This document shows, piece by piece, positions 26,725 to 36,458 of a DNA stretch of 64,000 nucleotides (position 1 is the first letter of the stretch; the number at the start of each line of letters is the position of its first letter). Below the pieces are notes generated by a model, which saw only the letters and a list, made by a program, of their open reading frames with translations, was not told the DNA's origin and did not search any database. The DNA lies in contig JAUVKF010000002.1 in assembly GCA_030596395.1 (NCBI GenBank), forward strand, positions 62,001-126,000. The letters run 5' to 3'. The stretch is from Chlorobiota bacterium (GTDB taxonomy: Bacteria; Bacteroidota; Bacteroidia; Bacteroidales; F082). The position numbers were made by a program, and so were the translations under genes.

Positions 26725-27724
26725 AACTCTACTAATCACCGGAGGAACCGGATCATTTGGAAATGCTGTACTGAACAGATTTGTAAACTCTGATTTAAAA
26801 GAGATAAGAATTTTTAGCAGGGATGAGAAGAAACAAGACGACTTAAGAAAACGGTTAAACAACCCTAAAGTAAAATTTTATTTAGGTGATGTTCGCGACC
26901 CCAGGTCAGTTAATGAAGTAGTAAAGGGTGTGGATTTCATTTTTCATGCAGCTGCGCTTAAACAAGTACCATCCTGTGAATTTTTCCCAATACAAGCGGT
27001 TAAAACCAATATTTTAGGCACCGATAATGTTCTTGAGGCTGCCACCAGCTATAGCGTAAAAAGAGTGGTTATTTTAAGTACTGATAAGGCGGTGTACCCA
27101 ATAAACGCAATGGGTATGTCAAAAGCTTTAATGGAAAAAGTGATGGTGGCTCGATCAAGAAATGAGGGTAATAATGGAACGGTGTTTTGTGGAACCCGCT
27201 ATGGCAACGTAATGGCCAGTCGTGGTTCAGTAATTCCATTGTTTGTTAACCAACTTAAAAACGGAAAAGAGATCACCATAACAGATCCAAACATGACAAG
27301 ATTCATGATGACTTTGGAGGACGCTGTGGACCTTGTTTTGTATGCGTTTGAACATGGTGAACCTGGTGACATGTTTATTCAAAAAGCACCCGCAGCAACA
27401 ATTAAAGTCTTGGCACAAGCATTGAAAGAATTATATAAATCCGATAACAAAATTCGAATCATCGGTACGCGCCATGGTGAGAAACTGTATGAATCGCTGG
27501 TCAATCGCGAAGAAATGGCCAAAGCAATCGACATGGGTAATTACTACCGAATTCCTGCCGATACCCGCGACCTGAACTATGAGCAATATTTCTCTGAAGG
27601 AGAGGAGGATATTTCACAAGTTGAAGAATACCACTCACACAACACCACAAGGTTGGATGTTGAGGGCACTAAAAAACTGCTTCTTAAATTGGAGTTCATC
27701 AGGCAAGATGTCAATGAGGGATAG
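26711..27724 (+). CDS. fnlA: UDP-GlcNAc 4,6-dehydratase/5-epimerase for L-FucNAc synthesis (FnlA/CapE/WbjB)
   Basis: 337 residues. The NADP motif is GGTGSFGNAVLNRF; STDKAVYPINAMGMSKALMEK carries the active site, where Met stands in place of the usual Tyr before Lys, as known for CapE/FnlA. The enzyme turns UDP-GlcNAc into UDP-2-acetamido-2,6-dideoxy-4-keto sugars on the way to UDP-L-FucNAc. FnlB (28162) and FnlC (31616) homologues follow, completing the pathway. It overlaps the wzy gene by 14 bp. Confidence 0.9.
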   Translation: MFTNKTLLITGGTGSFGNAVLNRFVNSDLKEIRIFSRDEKKQDDLRKRLNNPKVKFYLGDVRDPRSVNEVVKGVDFIFHAAALKQVPSCEFFPIQAVKTNILGTDNVLEAATSYSVKRVVILSTDKAVYPINAMGMSKALMEKVMVARSRNEGNNGTVFCGTRYGNVMASRGSVIPLFVNQLKNGKEITITDPNMTRFMMTLEDAVDLVLYAFEHGEPGDMFIQKAPAATIKVLAQALKELYKSDNKIRIIGTRHGEKLYESLVNREEMAKAIDMGNYYRIPADTRDLNYEQYFSEGEEDISQVEEYHSHNTTRLDVEGTKKLLLKLEFIRQDVNEG

Positions 27725-27730
27725 CTACAA

Positions 27731-28165
27731 ATGAAGGAACCTTATTTAATACAGGGTGGTATTTTCAGTGACGAACGCGGATCATTGAAATATGTCAATG
27801 ATTTTACCCTGCAAAGGATTCAAAGGTTTTACACGATCACGCAATCACCTGAGTCTGGCCCAAGAGCATGGCAAGGCCATAAAACAGAGGCCAAATATTT
27901 TTATTGCCTAAAGGGGTCTTTTGCCATCAGGCTGGTTAAAATAAGTAATTGGGAAAACCCGGAAAATAATCCTGAGATTACATCATTTACACTTTCCGAA
28001 TTTAAAAGTGAAATTTTAGTTATCCCGGGTGGCTATGCCAACGGTATCAAAGCCCTGGAAAAGGATTCACAGCTTCTTATTTTTTCGGAAAAAACAATAA
28101 AAGAAGCACAGGATGATGAACAAAGATTTGAAGCAGATAAATGGATAAGTTGGAAAAAAATATGA
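27731..28165 (+). CDS. Cupin sugar epimerase/isomerase-like protein (WxcM-like)
   Basis: 144 residues, a single small cupin barrel: GGIFSDERGSLKYVNDF, GHKTEAKYFYCLKGSF and VIPGGYANGIKAL. Small cupins of this sort often sit between fnlA and fnlB in L-FucNAc cassettes. It may assist epimerisation at C3 or C5 or act as a 3,4-ketoisomerase. It starts 6 bp after fnlA and shares a 4-bp ATGA overlap with fnlB, so expression is tightly coupled. The exact reaction is unknown. Confidence 0.65.
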   Translation: MKEPYLIQGGIFSDERGSLKYVNDFTLQRIQRFYTITQSPESGPRAWQGHKTEAKYFYCLKGSFAIRLVKISNWENPENNPEITSFTLSEFKSEILVIPGGYANGIKALEKDSQLLIFSEKTIKEAQDDEQRFEADKWISWKKI

Positions 28166-29280
28166 TAAAAGTTGGTATTACCGGACAACCAGGTTTTATG
28201 GGAACGCATCTTTATAATTATCTCAATACAAAAGATGATATACATACCATTCCTTTCGAAGATGCATTCTTTAACAATAAGGGAGCGCTCGAAGAATTTG
28301 TTAAACAGTGTGATACTATTGTTCACCTGGCAGCCATGAACCGTCATGAAGATCAGCAGGTGATTTATGACACAAACATCAGGCTCGTTAAACAGGTAAT
28401 CTCAGCCTGTGAAGTAACTGGGTCAACACAACATATTTTGTTTTCTTCCTCAACGCAGGAGGAAAAAGATAATTTATATGGAAAATCTAAAAACGCAGGA
28501 AGAAAACTATTTGAAGAATGGGCATCGAAAAATAATGCAAAATTTACTGGTTTAATAATTCCGAATGTTTTCGGGCCATTTGGCCGTCCTTATTACAATT
28601 CGGTAGTCGCCACCTTTTGCTATCAGTTAACACATGGCGAAACTCCGGAAATTCAAGTTGACGGTTTAATTAAGCTAATATACATTAACGATCTTGTGGA
28701 TGAGTTTTACAAAGCCATAATTAATAACGGCAAAAAGCAAGTAAGGAGTTTTTATGTTCCCAGTACTGCTGAGAAAAAAGTAACTGAAATATTAAGCTTA
28801 CTCGAGGATTTTACTGATAATTACCTTAAAAATGGGATTTTTCCTAGTTTGGAAGATTCGTTTGAAAAAGCTTTGTTCAATACTTACAGGTGTTATATTC
28901 CGGAAGAATTATATCCGATGAAATTAACCAAACACACTGATGGCAGAGGTTCATTTGTTGAGGCCGTCAGGGCACAAACCTCCGGGCAATATTCTTATTC
29001 AACTACAAAACAGGGAATTACAAGAGGTAATCATTACCATACCCGCAAAGCCGAAAGGTTCATTGTGATCAGCGGGAAAGCGACCATCCAATTACGTAAA
29101 ATAGGTACAGATGAGGTTATTGAATACCATCTTGATGGAGATGAACCATCCTTTGTTGATATGCCTATTTGGTATACACATAACATAACAAACACCGGGG
29201 ACCAGGAGTTGTTAACTTTGTTCTGGATCAATGAACCTTATGACCAGTCTGATCCTGATACATTCTTTGAAAATGTTTAA
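28162..29280 (+). CDS. fnlB: UDP-2-acetamido-2,6-dideoxy-hexulose reductase with cupin domain (FnlB/CapF/WbjC)
   Basis: 372 residues from ATG 28162, which overlaps the previous stop (ATGA). The N-terminal ~250 residues form an SDR (VGITGQPGFMGTHLYNYL, LFSSSTQ, YGKSK) and the C-terminal ~115 a zinc cupin (GNHYHTRKAERFIVISGKA). This two-domain layout is that of CapF, which epimerises C3 and then reduces C4 to give UDP-L-PneNAc/TalNAc. Its position between fnlA and fnlC-type genes fits. ATG 28141 is a possible but less likely earlier start. Confidence 0.9.
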   Translation: MIKVGITGQPGFMGTHLYNYLNTKDDIHTIPFEDAFFNNKGALEEFVKQCDTIVHLAAMNRHEDQQVIYDTNIRLVKQVISACEVTGSTQHILFSSSTQEEKDNLYGKSKNAGRKLFEEWASKNNAKFTGLIIPNVFGPFGRPYYNSVVATFCYQLTHGETPEIQVDGLIKLIYINDLVDEFYKAIINNGKKQVRSFYVPSTAEKKVTEILSLLEDFTDNYLKNGIFPSLEDSFEKALFNTYRCYIPEELYPMKLTKHTDGRGSFVEAVRAQTSGQYSYSTTKQGITRGNHYHTRKAERFIVISGKATIQLRKIGTDEVIEYHLDGDEPSFVDMPIWYTHNITNTGDQELLTLFWINEPYDQSDPDTFFENV

Positions 29281-29312
29281 TCCCGCTTTAATAACCATTT
29301 AAAGAATAAGTA

Positions 29313-30719
29313 TTGCTATTTAATTCTTTACAATTTGTATACTTCCTTCCGGTAGTACTCATACTGTATTTTATGACTCCTGATAGGTTCAGGTGGGTTG
29401 TGCTGCTCGTTGCCAGCTATTATTTTTATATGAGTTGGAATGTGAACTATGTTTTTCTTATCCTCTTTACTACTATTGTATCTTACGCTGCCGCTATAGG
29501 CATTGGCCAATCAGAAAACAAAGATGTTAGAAAAGCCCTTCTGATTATCTCTGTTTCGGCAAGTCTGGGCGTGTTGTTCTTTTACAAATACTTCAACTTC
29601 TTCGGGAGCAGCTTAAACGAAGTGCTTTCTATTATTTCGATCGATTTCCAGGTACATTATCTAAAACTTTTGCTGCCCGTCGGAATCTCTTTTTATACTT
29701 TCCAGACACTAAGTTACACCATTGATGTTTACTATGGAAAGAAATCGGTAGAGAAACACTTTGGTATTTACGCACTATATGTTTCGTTTTTTCCGCAGCT
29801 TGTGGCAGGGCCTATTGAACGAAGCACAAGGCTCTTACCACAATTCCGCCAGGAACACCGTTTTTCCTGGGATAATATTGTACAAGGTGGCAAATGGATT
29901 ATCAGTGGCTTTTTTATGAAGCTGGTTGTAGCCGACAGGGTGTCGTTGTATGTTGACTCGGTTTATGGAAATGTACTGCATCATTCAGGCATTACTTTTA
30001 TAGTGGCCACCACCCTTTTTGCGTTTCAAATTTACTGTGATTTTGCGGGTTACTCTGCCATTGCAATAGGTGTAGCGCGTTTAATGGGCTATGATCTGAT
30101 GATTAATTTCTGGCGCCCTTATTTTGCAACATCTATCGGTGATTTTTGGCATAGATGGCATATTTCATTGTCTACATGGTTTCGTGATTACTTTTATATT
30201 CCGCTGGGTGGTAGCAGGGTTAAAGTTTCAAGATGGTATTTAAACCTTTTCCTGACATTTCTGGTTAGTGGTTTATGGCATGGAGCCAATTGGACCTTCG
30301 TAATATGGGGTGCTTTGCACGGTATCTATATAATTTTGGAAAACTATTTCAAATTGTATGTAAAAAAAGACGAAACAATATCAACCCTAAACAGGTTGAT
30401 TAGGGTTTTTATCGTCTTTGTTTTGGCCACATTTGCATGGATTTTCTTCAGGGCCGATCATATATCACACGCTTTTTATGTAATTCAAAATCTGTTTGAT
30501 TTTAGTTCATTTTACATAGATTACAGTACCTTTTTCTATGCAATTATCGGACTTTCTGTTCTTTTCATTTTCGATTTTGTCAATGAAAATTATCCCGATT
30601 TTGGCTTGCTTGACAATAGAATTAATTTGAAAATTGTTTTCATCTATTTGTTTTTGCTGACAATAACATTGTCAATTGGCGTGTTTAATGGTGGACAATT
30701 TATATACTTCCAATTCTAA
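29313..30719 (+). CDS. MBOAT-family membrane O-acyltransferase 2
   Basis: 468 residues from a TTG start, with about ten membrane segments. It shares the whole AlgI-type motif set with the protein encoded at 14700: LPVGISFYTFQTLSYTID, SFFPQLVAGPIERSTRLLPQF, HRWHISLSTWFRDYFYIP and GLWHGANWTFVIWG with the catalytic His. No ACP or FkbH gene is beside it, so an acyl-CoA donor (O-acetylation) is more likely than for copy 1. A SGNH-like partner follows directly. The pair splits the fnl genes, which suggests insertion as a cassette. Confidence 0.85.
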   Translation: MLFNSLQFVYFLPVVLILYFMTPDRFRWVVLLVASYYFYMSWNVNYVFLILFTTIVSYAAAIGIGQSENKDVRKALLIISVSASLGVLFFYKYFNFFGSSLNEVLSIISIDFQVHYLKLLLPVGISFYTFQTLSYTIDVYYGKKSVEKHFGIYALYVSFFPQLVAGPIERSTRLLPQFRQEHRFSWDNIVQGGKWIISGFFMKLVVADRVSLYVDSVYGNVLHHSGITFIVATTLFAFQIYCDFAGYSAIAIGVARLMGYDLMINFWRPYFATSIGDFWHRWHISLSTWFRDYFYIPLGGSRVKVSRWYLNLFLTFLVSGLWHGANWTFVIWGALHGIYIILENYFKLYVKKDETISTLNRLIRVFIVFVLATFAWIFFRADHISHAFYVIQNLFDFSSFYIDYSTFFYAIIGLSVLFIFDFVNENYPDFGLLDNRINLKIVFIYLFLLTITLSIGVFNGGQFIYFQF

Positions 30720-30720
30720 G

Positions 30721-31623
30721 ATGAGAAGAACAATAAAATATTTACTGATATTCGTAATTCTCTTTTTTATTATGGATTTCCTTGCTGGAATACTAATGGA
30801 AAATGTATTTCCAGATATCACTTTTGGCACCTACGGAAAAATAAACACAAGCTTGAAGGCAAAACAGGAAATTCTTATATTAGGAAGTTCACGAGCACAG
30901 CATCATTATGACCCAGACGTTGTAAGCGCCGAAACCGGGATGACATGTTATAATACGGGTCTTGGAGGCTATGGATTATTATACAATTATGCATTATTCA
31001 ACGAATTAATCAAACAACATAAACCTGAAGTCGTAATACTCGACCTTTCCCCTAATGTTATCATTGACCCAAAAACCTATATGAAGTTGAATATATTCAT
31101 GCCTTACTTTTTTACGTATTCCTCATTCAATGAAATAGTCCATCTTGATCCTGATTTTAGCAAATTCAAAACTGTTTTTAAAATAAATGTTTATAACTCT
31201 ACTTTTTATGATCTTTTCAGAGGAATTGTCTCAAACGAAACTGCTGACAACGGATATAAAGGCCTGCAGGCTCAATTGAATACCACCACATACATACCTA
31301 AGCGGCTAATCCCAGAAGGAAAATTTGACAGTTTGAAAAAAGAATATTTTGAAAAAATAATTGACCTTTCAATTCAGCGCGAAATCAGATTGTTATGTGT
31401 TGTGTCGCCAACTTACGAGAAGTTTGACGCTGACAATCGAATTATTGATGAAATGGAAAGCCTGGTAAAATCTAAAGGATTGGATTTTTATGATTATTCG
31501 GATTATTGGGAGTTATATAAAAAACCACAATACTTTAAAGATCAGCTTCATCTGAATGATGTAGGAGCAAGAGCATTCAGCAAATTAATAGCAGAAGAAA
31601 TAAATAACTCACATCATGAATAA
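30721..31623 (+). CDS. Membrane-anchored SGNH-like protein, partner of MBOAT 2
   Basis: 300 residues from ATG 30721, one base after the MBOAT stop. One N-terminal membrane helix (about residues 6-26) is followed by a GDS-like block ILILGSSRAQHHYDPDV (near residue 56) and a C-terminal FKDQLHLNDVGARAF block with the D-x-x-H motif. This is the SGNH arrangement seen in proteins that cooperate with MBOATs in extracellular O-acylation. It overlaps the fnlC gene by 8 bp. It is a parallel to the protein encoded at 16152, though the two are strongly diverged. Confidence 0.65.
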   Translation: MRRTIKYLLIFVILFFIMDFLAGILMENVFPDITFGTYGKINTSLKAKQEILILGSSRAQHHYDPDVVSAETGMTCYNTGLGGYGLLYNYALFNELIKQHKPEVVILDLSPNVIIDPKTYMKLNIFMPYFFTYSSFNEIVHLDPDFSKFKTVFKINVYNSTFYDLFRGIVSNETADNGYKGLQAQLNTTTYIPKRLIPEGKFDSLKKEYFEKIIDLSIQREIRLLCVVSPTYEKFDADNRIIDEMESLVKSKGLDFYDYSDYWELYKKPQYFKDQLHLNDVGARAFSKLIAEEINNSHHE

Positions 31624-32755
31624 ATCAAAACTCAAGGTTGCAACAATCATAGGTACCAGGCCGGAGATAATTAGGTTGAGTTCAACAATAAAACGCCTCG
31701 ACAATTATCTGCAACAGATTATTATTCACACAGGACAGAATTATGATTACGAATTAAACGAGGTGTTTTTTAAAGACCTGGGCTTAAGAAAACCAGATTA
31801 TTTCCTAAATGTTAACACCTCTACTCTTGGGCATGTTTTAGGAGAAACGTTAATAAAAAGTGAAGAGGTTTTGAGAAAAGAAAATCCTGATGCAGTATTA
31901 ATATTGGGAGATACCAACAGTAGCATTGCTGGAATAATTGCAAAAAGATTGAGAATTCCAATTTTCCATATGGAAGCAGGGAACAGAAGTTTTGACATGA
32001 ATGTACCTGAAGAGATCAACCGCAAGATCATTGACCATATAGCTGATTTCAATTTGGTGTATACCGAACATGCCCGCAGGCACCTCTTATCAGAAGGATT
32101 ACCACACCGAAGAATTTACCTGACTGGATCGCCGATGACAGAAGTATTGCATGATAATATAACTAAAATAGAATCATCAAACATTCTGAAAAAACTTAAA
32201 TTGAAAGCAAAGAAATATTTTATTATATCAACCCACCGTGAAGAGAATGTTGACAACCCAAAACACCTGAAACAAATACTTAAAGTTCTAAATACTTTGG
32301 CTGTTGATTACGATATGCCAGTTATTGTATCAACGCACCCTAGAACCAGGAATCGTCTTGAAGCGATTGAAAACACAAATATTGACAATCGTGTTAGGTT
32401 CTTAAAACCTTTTGGATTTTTTGACTACGTCCATTTGCAAATGCATGCAAAATGTACGCTTTCAGACAGTGGAACAATCAGCGAAGAAAGCGCTATATTA
32501 TCATTCCCGGCAATAAGCTTACGGCAGTCGATGGAGCGCCCCGAGGCCCAGGATGCCGGAACTATTATTTTAACAGGATTTGACCCAGAAGTTGTTTTGG
32601 ATTCAATCCGCGTTGTTGTTGATGAACACGGACAAGGCACTTACAAAAAAATAGCCGAAGACTATACAATAAAAAATACATCATGGAGAGTATTAAAACT
32701 GATAATGGGTAATGCAAAACTGAGCAATAAATGGTGGGGGCTTAACAAGTGGTGA
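31616..32755 (+). CDS. fnlC: UDP-N-acetyl-sugar 2-epimerase (FnlC/WbjD/CapG)
   Basis: 379 residues, the usual length of the family. Motifs are IGTRPEIIRLSSTI, LGDTNSSIAG, HMEAGNRSFDMNVPEEINRK, STHREENVDNP and SDSGTISEES, with the conserved acidic and His residues of non-hydrolysing 2-epimerases. In context with fnlA and fnlB it is the C2 epimerase that yields UDP-L-FucNAc. WecB-like ManNAc synthesis is an alternative, but the HMEAGNRSFD signature and cassette favour FnlC. Confidence 0.85.
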   Translation: MNKSKLKVATIIGTRPEIIRLSSTIKRLDNYLQQIIIHTGQNYDYELNEVFFKDLGLRKPDYFLNVNTSTLGHVLGETLIKSEEVLRKENPDAVLILGDTNSSIAGIIAKRLRIPIFHMEAGNRSFDMNVPEEINRKIIDHIADFNLVYTEHARRHLLSEGLPHRRIYLTGSPMTEVLHDNITKIESSNILKKLKLKAKKYFIISTHREENVDNPKHLKQILKVLNTLAVDYDMPVIVSTHPRTRNRLEAIENTNIDNRVRFLKPFGFFDYVHLQMHAKCTLSDSGTISEESAILSFPAISLRQSMERPEAQDAGTIILTGFDPEVVLDSIRVVVDEHGQGTYKKIAEDYTIKNTSWRVLKLIMGNAKLSNKWWGLNKW

Positions 32756-34029
32756 AAAAAACTCTTTTTATTGTAACGGCACTTCCACTCTATGATAGGC
32801 AGGGTGCTTCGTACAGTCGAATACTTGAATACGCAAAAGCACTGGTTCTTGATAAAGGAACGAGTATTTATTTGCTTTCCTATGACTACCCTGATGCTTT
32901 TTGGAAATTGAAAACAGAGGTTATCCCAAATGTGTTTATTTGTGGTAAGAAGATTAAGACTAAGAATGTTGGATCATCTCTGATCAAGGCCATAGAAAAA
33001 AAGATCGATGCCAAAAAAAGAACACATTTCCTTCAAAACTTAAGCAATTTCATTGATCAATTTGACAGTAAGCGATCAGGATTTGTCTATCCTTCATTGA
33101 TGTATTTTCAACTTGAAAAAGAAATCATAAAACTATTCAGAGCAAAGAGTATCCCAGTATATTCGGAACGTAATGAGTTAAAACGCGGTATTGCCCTGAA
33201 CAAAGCGTATCCTAAGAATCCGCTGAAAAAAATCATCTTTTCTTTAAACTATCCTTTTCTGGTCTGGGATTTTAACAGGCAGGATAAGCTGGCGAAAAAT
33301 TATGATGGAAATATTGCTATTTCTACAACAATGGAACAATACCTGCTGAAAAAGAACAAGCCTGTGATCAGGATACCCATTTTGTCAGATATTGATAGGT
33401 TTCAAATTAAAAAACAAACTAACCGCAATGATACTTTTCATATTGGTTATACCGGATCGCTGACTTTCAAAAAAGATGGCTTGGGAGAGTTGATTAAGTC
33501 TATCAGCATTTTGATAAATAAATATGACTTCAGAAATGTAAATCTCAATATTTATGGTTCTGGATACTGGGGCACTATCAAAAAACTGGAAAACCTGATA
33601 AAAGAACTTGGTTTATCAAATCATATATTTTTACACGGCAAAGTAACTTCAGAAGCGATTCCGGAAATACAAGCTCAACAAGATATTCTAGTCCTTGCAA
33701 GACCACAAAATCTACAAACCCGTTTTGGGTTTTCTACTAAGTTGGCAGAGTATATGGCTTCTGGTGTAGTGGTTCTGACGACAGATGTAAGCGATAATCT
33801 GATGTTTATAAAAGACGGAATAAATGGTTTTGTTGCCGATAGTTACTTTGCAGAAAAAATAGCCGAGAAATTATTTGCCATAATCAGTAACAAAAGTTAT
33901 TTGGATAAACAAATTAGCCAAAGTGCTTACCAGACTGCATTAAAATACTTTAACAGTAAAAATTACAAAGATAAATTATCAGGATTTCTATTTCCGGATA
34001 AAAAAAATCAAAAAGTGTTTAATTCTTGA
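32749..34029 (+). CDS. Family 4 glycosyltransferase
   Basis: 426 residues from a GTG start overlapping fnlC by 7 bp. The N-terminal ITALPLYDRQGASYSRILEY resembles the acceptor side of GT4 enzymes; IGYTGSLTFKKDGLGELI begins the donor-binding domain, and FGFSTKLAEYMASGVVVLTTDVSD carries the E-x7-E-like retaining GT motif. It follows the FucNAc genes directly and may transfer FucNAc, by analogy with WbuB-type GT4 enzymes next to fnl genes; that substrate is inferred. Confidence 0.8.
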   Translation: MVKKTLFIVTALPLYDRQGASYSRILEYAKALVLDKGTSIYLLSYDYPDAFWKLKTEVIPNVFICGKKIKTKNVGSSLIKAIEKKIDAKKRTHFLQNLSNFIDQFDSKRSGFVYPSLMYFQLEKEIIKLFRAKSIPVYSERNELKRGIALNKAYPKNPLKKIIFSLNYPFLVWDFNRQDKLAKNYDGNIAISTTMEQYLLKKNKPVIRIPILSDIDRFQIKKQTNRNDTFHIGYTGSLTFKKDGLGELIKSISILINKYDFRNVNLNIYGSGYWGTIKKLENLIKELGLSNHIFLHGKVTSEAIPEIQAQQDILVLARPQNLQTRFGFSTKLAEYMASGVVVLTTDVSDNLMFIKDGINGFVADSYFAEKIAEKLFAIISNKSYLDKQISQSAYQTALKYFNSKNYKDKLSGFLFPDKKNQKVFNS

Positions 34030-35108
34030 AAGTTCTGCATGTAATATCATCAATGGCTCGAGGTGGAAGAGAACGTCAGTTGGCAACCATATGTAAATAT
34101 TCGGCTAGTCGGGATATTGAGAACAAGATATTGATATTTAATAAACAAAGGAGTGATTACTTTCAGGAATATGGTATTTCTATGGAAGACGTGTTCTATC
34201 TGAAAAAGAAAGGAACGATTGGAAGGTTGAAAGAGATAAAGGATATTTTCAAAAAAGTTGAACCGAATATCATATATGCCTGGGGAGGTTTTGAGGCCAA
34301 CTTCTGTTTCATCCTCTCTTCATTTACGAAAGCGAAAATCGTTAATGGTTCAATCAGGCATGGGATTGTTATTTTCAATAAGAAGCATCTATCAAGGCTG
34401 CTCTTTCTTCAATTGAGTAAATATATTGTGGCCAACTCCAGGGCTGGGTTGAAAGCGAATAAGTTAAGCCGTGGTTACGTACTATATAATGGTATTGAAA
34501 AAAAATTCACTAAAAGGATTTCTAGTGAGGAAAAAAATAAATTGCTGCAGTCTGTTTTTGAAAATTACAAAGGAGAAACCGTTATTATTTCCGTTGCCAA
34601 TCTTGTTCCTTTCAAGGATTATATTACAATATTTAAGTCATTGAAAAACCTTAAGAAAAAAGGTGTTTCGTTTCGATACATTGCCATTGGTGAAGGGTTG
34701 ATGCGTGAGCAACTGGAAATGGAGATTGATAGTCTGGAACTTGTAAAAGATGTGAAGTTGATTGGCAGAACTGATAAGGTGGAGCAGTACTTACAGGCTG
34801 CTGATTTGTTTGTTCATTCCTCAAAAGGTGAGGGCTGTTCAAATGCAATACTTGAAGCTATGGCTGCTGGTTTGCCGGTTATCGCCACTAATACTGGAGG
34901 AACACCAGAGATTACTGGTAGCGAGAATGGGCAATTATTTGAATATCAGAACAAAACCCAACTAACAGAAGCGCTGGAAGCACACTTGAGTGACCCCGAA
35001 ATGTTATCTCAAAAAAGCAAACAGTCTAGAAATATTATTGAAGAGCGTTTTACTGTGGAAAAAATGATCACTAATTACCTTTCAATCCTGAATATAATTA
35101 CCAACTAG
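34026..35108 (+). CDS. Family 4 glycosyltransferase
   Basis: 360 residues from a TTG start in a 4-bp TTGA overlap with the previous gene. Motifs: VLHVISSMARGGRERQL at the N-terminus, VANLVPFKDYITIFKSL, LIGRTDKVEQYLQAADLFVHSS and GCSNAILEAMAAGLPVIATNTGG (the E-x7-E catalytic region). This is a standard retaining GT-B enzyme for repeat-unit assembly in the cytoplasm. The donor sugar cannot be told. It is translationally coupled to the preceding GT4. Confidence 0.85.
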   Translation: MKVLHVISSMARGGRERQLATICKYSASRDIENKILIFNKQRSDYFQEYGISMEDVFYLKKKGTIGRLKEIKDIFKKVEPNIIYAWGGFEANFCFILSSFTKAKIVNGSIRHGIVIFNKKHLSRLLFLQLSKYIVANSRAGLKANKLSRGYVLYNGIEKKFTKRISSEEKNKLLQSVFENYKGETVIISVANLVPFKDYITIFKSLKNLKKKGVSFRYIAIGEGLMREQLEMEIDSLELVKDVKLIGRTDKVEQYLQAADLFVHSSKGEGCSNAILEAMAAGLPVIATNTGGTPEITGSENGQLFEYQNKTQLTEALEAHLSDPEMLSQKSKQSRNIIEERFTVEKMITNYLSILNIITN

Positions 35109-35109
35109 C

Positions 35110-36456
35110 ATGAGGAAATTTATTGCGCAACAGTTTGGAAATCAGGTTTACGATCTGTTGAATAAGCGGTCACTAACAAAATATTATAAAACATTCAAAC
35201 CTTTTGTCAATGCTGACCGCAAAACTATTGAAGATTTTCAATTCAATAAGCTGCAGCGGTTGTTGGAACATGCATATACTAATGTTCCGTTTTATCGTAA
35301 TCGTTTCGATGAATTGAAACTCAAACCTGAGGACATTAGGTCGATGAAAGACTTTGCAGCATTGCCAACCCTTAAAAGAGAAGACCTTCAGGGTCATTGG
35401 AAGGATATTATATCTACCAATTCTAATAGGGATGAATTATCTAAAGGTTCGTCAAGTGGTTCAACAGGAGTGCCTGTTGTATATTTTAAAGACCCTAATG
35501 CATCCAGTGCCGGTAAGGCTGCCCATCAGGTAGGTTGGGAACTCTCGGGCTGGGAATTTGGAATAAAAGGGCTCCATATCTGGGGAAATCCGGCAACTGT
35601 AAATAAAGAGTGGAAGCGTGTGTCCTCGAAATTGAAAGTAAAGGTGTATAACCAATACAAGTATCCAGCATATCAACTTACTGAAAAAGGCAAATTCGAT
35701 GAATTAGTTGCCTTTATTAACAAAATGAAGTTTGATTTTATTGATGGTTATACTAATGCAATCTACCTGCTTGCTGATTATGTAAAGCAAAACAACATTA
35801 AGATTCACAGACCAAAATATGTACTTCCCACAGGAGAAAACCTACAGGGATTTCAGAAAAAATTAATGGAGGAAGTCCTTGGTAATGTTTATGATGAGTA
35901 CGGCTGTAGTGAAATTAACGGTATTGCTTATGAGTGTGAAAAATGTGGCAAGTATCATGTTCTCGAACCGCACGTTATTGTAGAATATGGAAAAAAAATG
36001 ACGACGAATGAAGAGCATGCTTTGATTATTACCGATTTAGACAATTATGGATTTCCGCTAATCAGGTACGAAAACGGTGATGCAGGGGTGCCTATTGTTG
36101 AAGATAAGATTGATTGTGAGATTAAGTTTCAGAGGATAGAAATGATTTCGGGTCGGGTATCGGATATTATTCATTTTCCGGATGGGGGTGTGTTGTCGGT
36201 TCCCAGTTTTTTTGGAAGTATGTTGCTTAAGCAGATCAATGGGATCAAACAATACCAGATCGAAAGGGTTAAACCTAATGAACTAATTGTGAAATTGGTT
36301 GTTGGATCTGATTTTCAAGAGACTGATAAAAAGAAGATCAATGATTCCATGCTTGAATATCTTGGCAACAATATCCATTGGAAGATTAAACTCGTTGACC
36401 AGATTGAAGTTAGTAAGACAGGAAAGTTTAAATTACTTATTGATAAGGTAAAATAA
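35110..36456 (+). CDS. CapK/PaaK-like adenylate-forming protein
   Basis: 448 residues. An ANL-superfamily core is seen: KGSSSGSTGVPVVYFKDP (P-loop, near residue 116), a Y-x-x-S-E-like YDEYGCSEINGI, and LDNYGFPLIRYENGD. ECEKCGKYH in between may bind zinc as in PaaK-like enzymes. Capsule-linked PaaK homologues (CapK) are thought to activate small carboxylic acids for transfer to the polysaccharide, but their substrate is not established. It lies between GT4 and deacetylase genes, with ATP-grasp and amidotransferase genes close by. Confidence 0.8.
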   Translation: MRKFIAQQFGNQVYDLLNKRSLTKYYKTFKPFVNADRKTIEDFQFNKLQRLLEHAYTNVPFYRNRFDELKLKPEDIRSMKDFAALPTLKREDLQGHWKDIISTNSNRDELSKGSSSGSTGVPVVYFKDPNASSAGKAAHQVGWELSGWEFGIKGLHIWGNPATVNKEWKRVSSKLKVKVYNQYKYPAYQLTEKGKFDELVAFINKMKFDFIDGYTNAIYLLADYVKQNNIKIHRPKYVLPTGENLQGFQKKLMEEVLGNVYDEYGCSEINGIAYECEKCGKYHVLEPHVIVEYGKKMTTNEEHALIITDLDNYGFPLIRYENGDAGVPIVEDKIDCEIKFQRIEMISGRVSDIIHFPDGGVLSVPSFFGSMLLKQINGIKQYQIERVKPNELIVKLVVGSDFQETDKKKINDSMLEYLGNNIHWKIKLVDQIEVSKTGKFKLLIDKVK

Positions 36457-36458
36457 CA

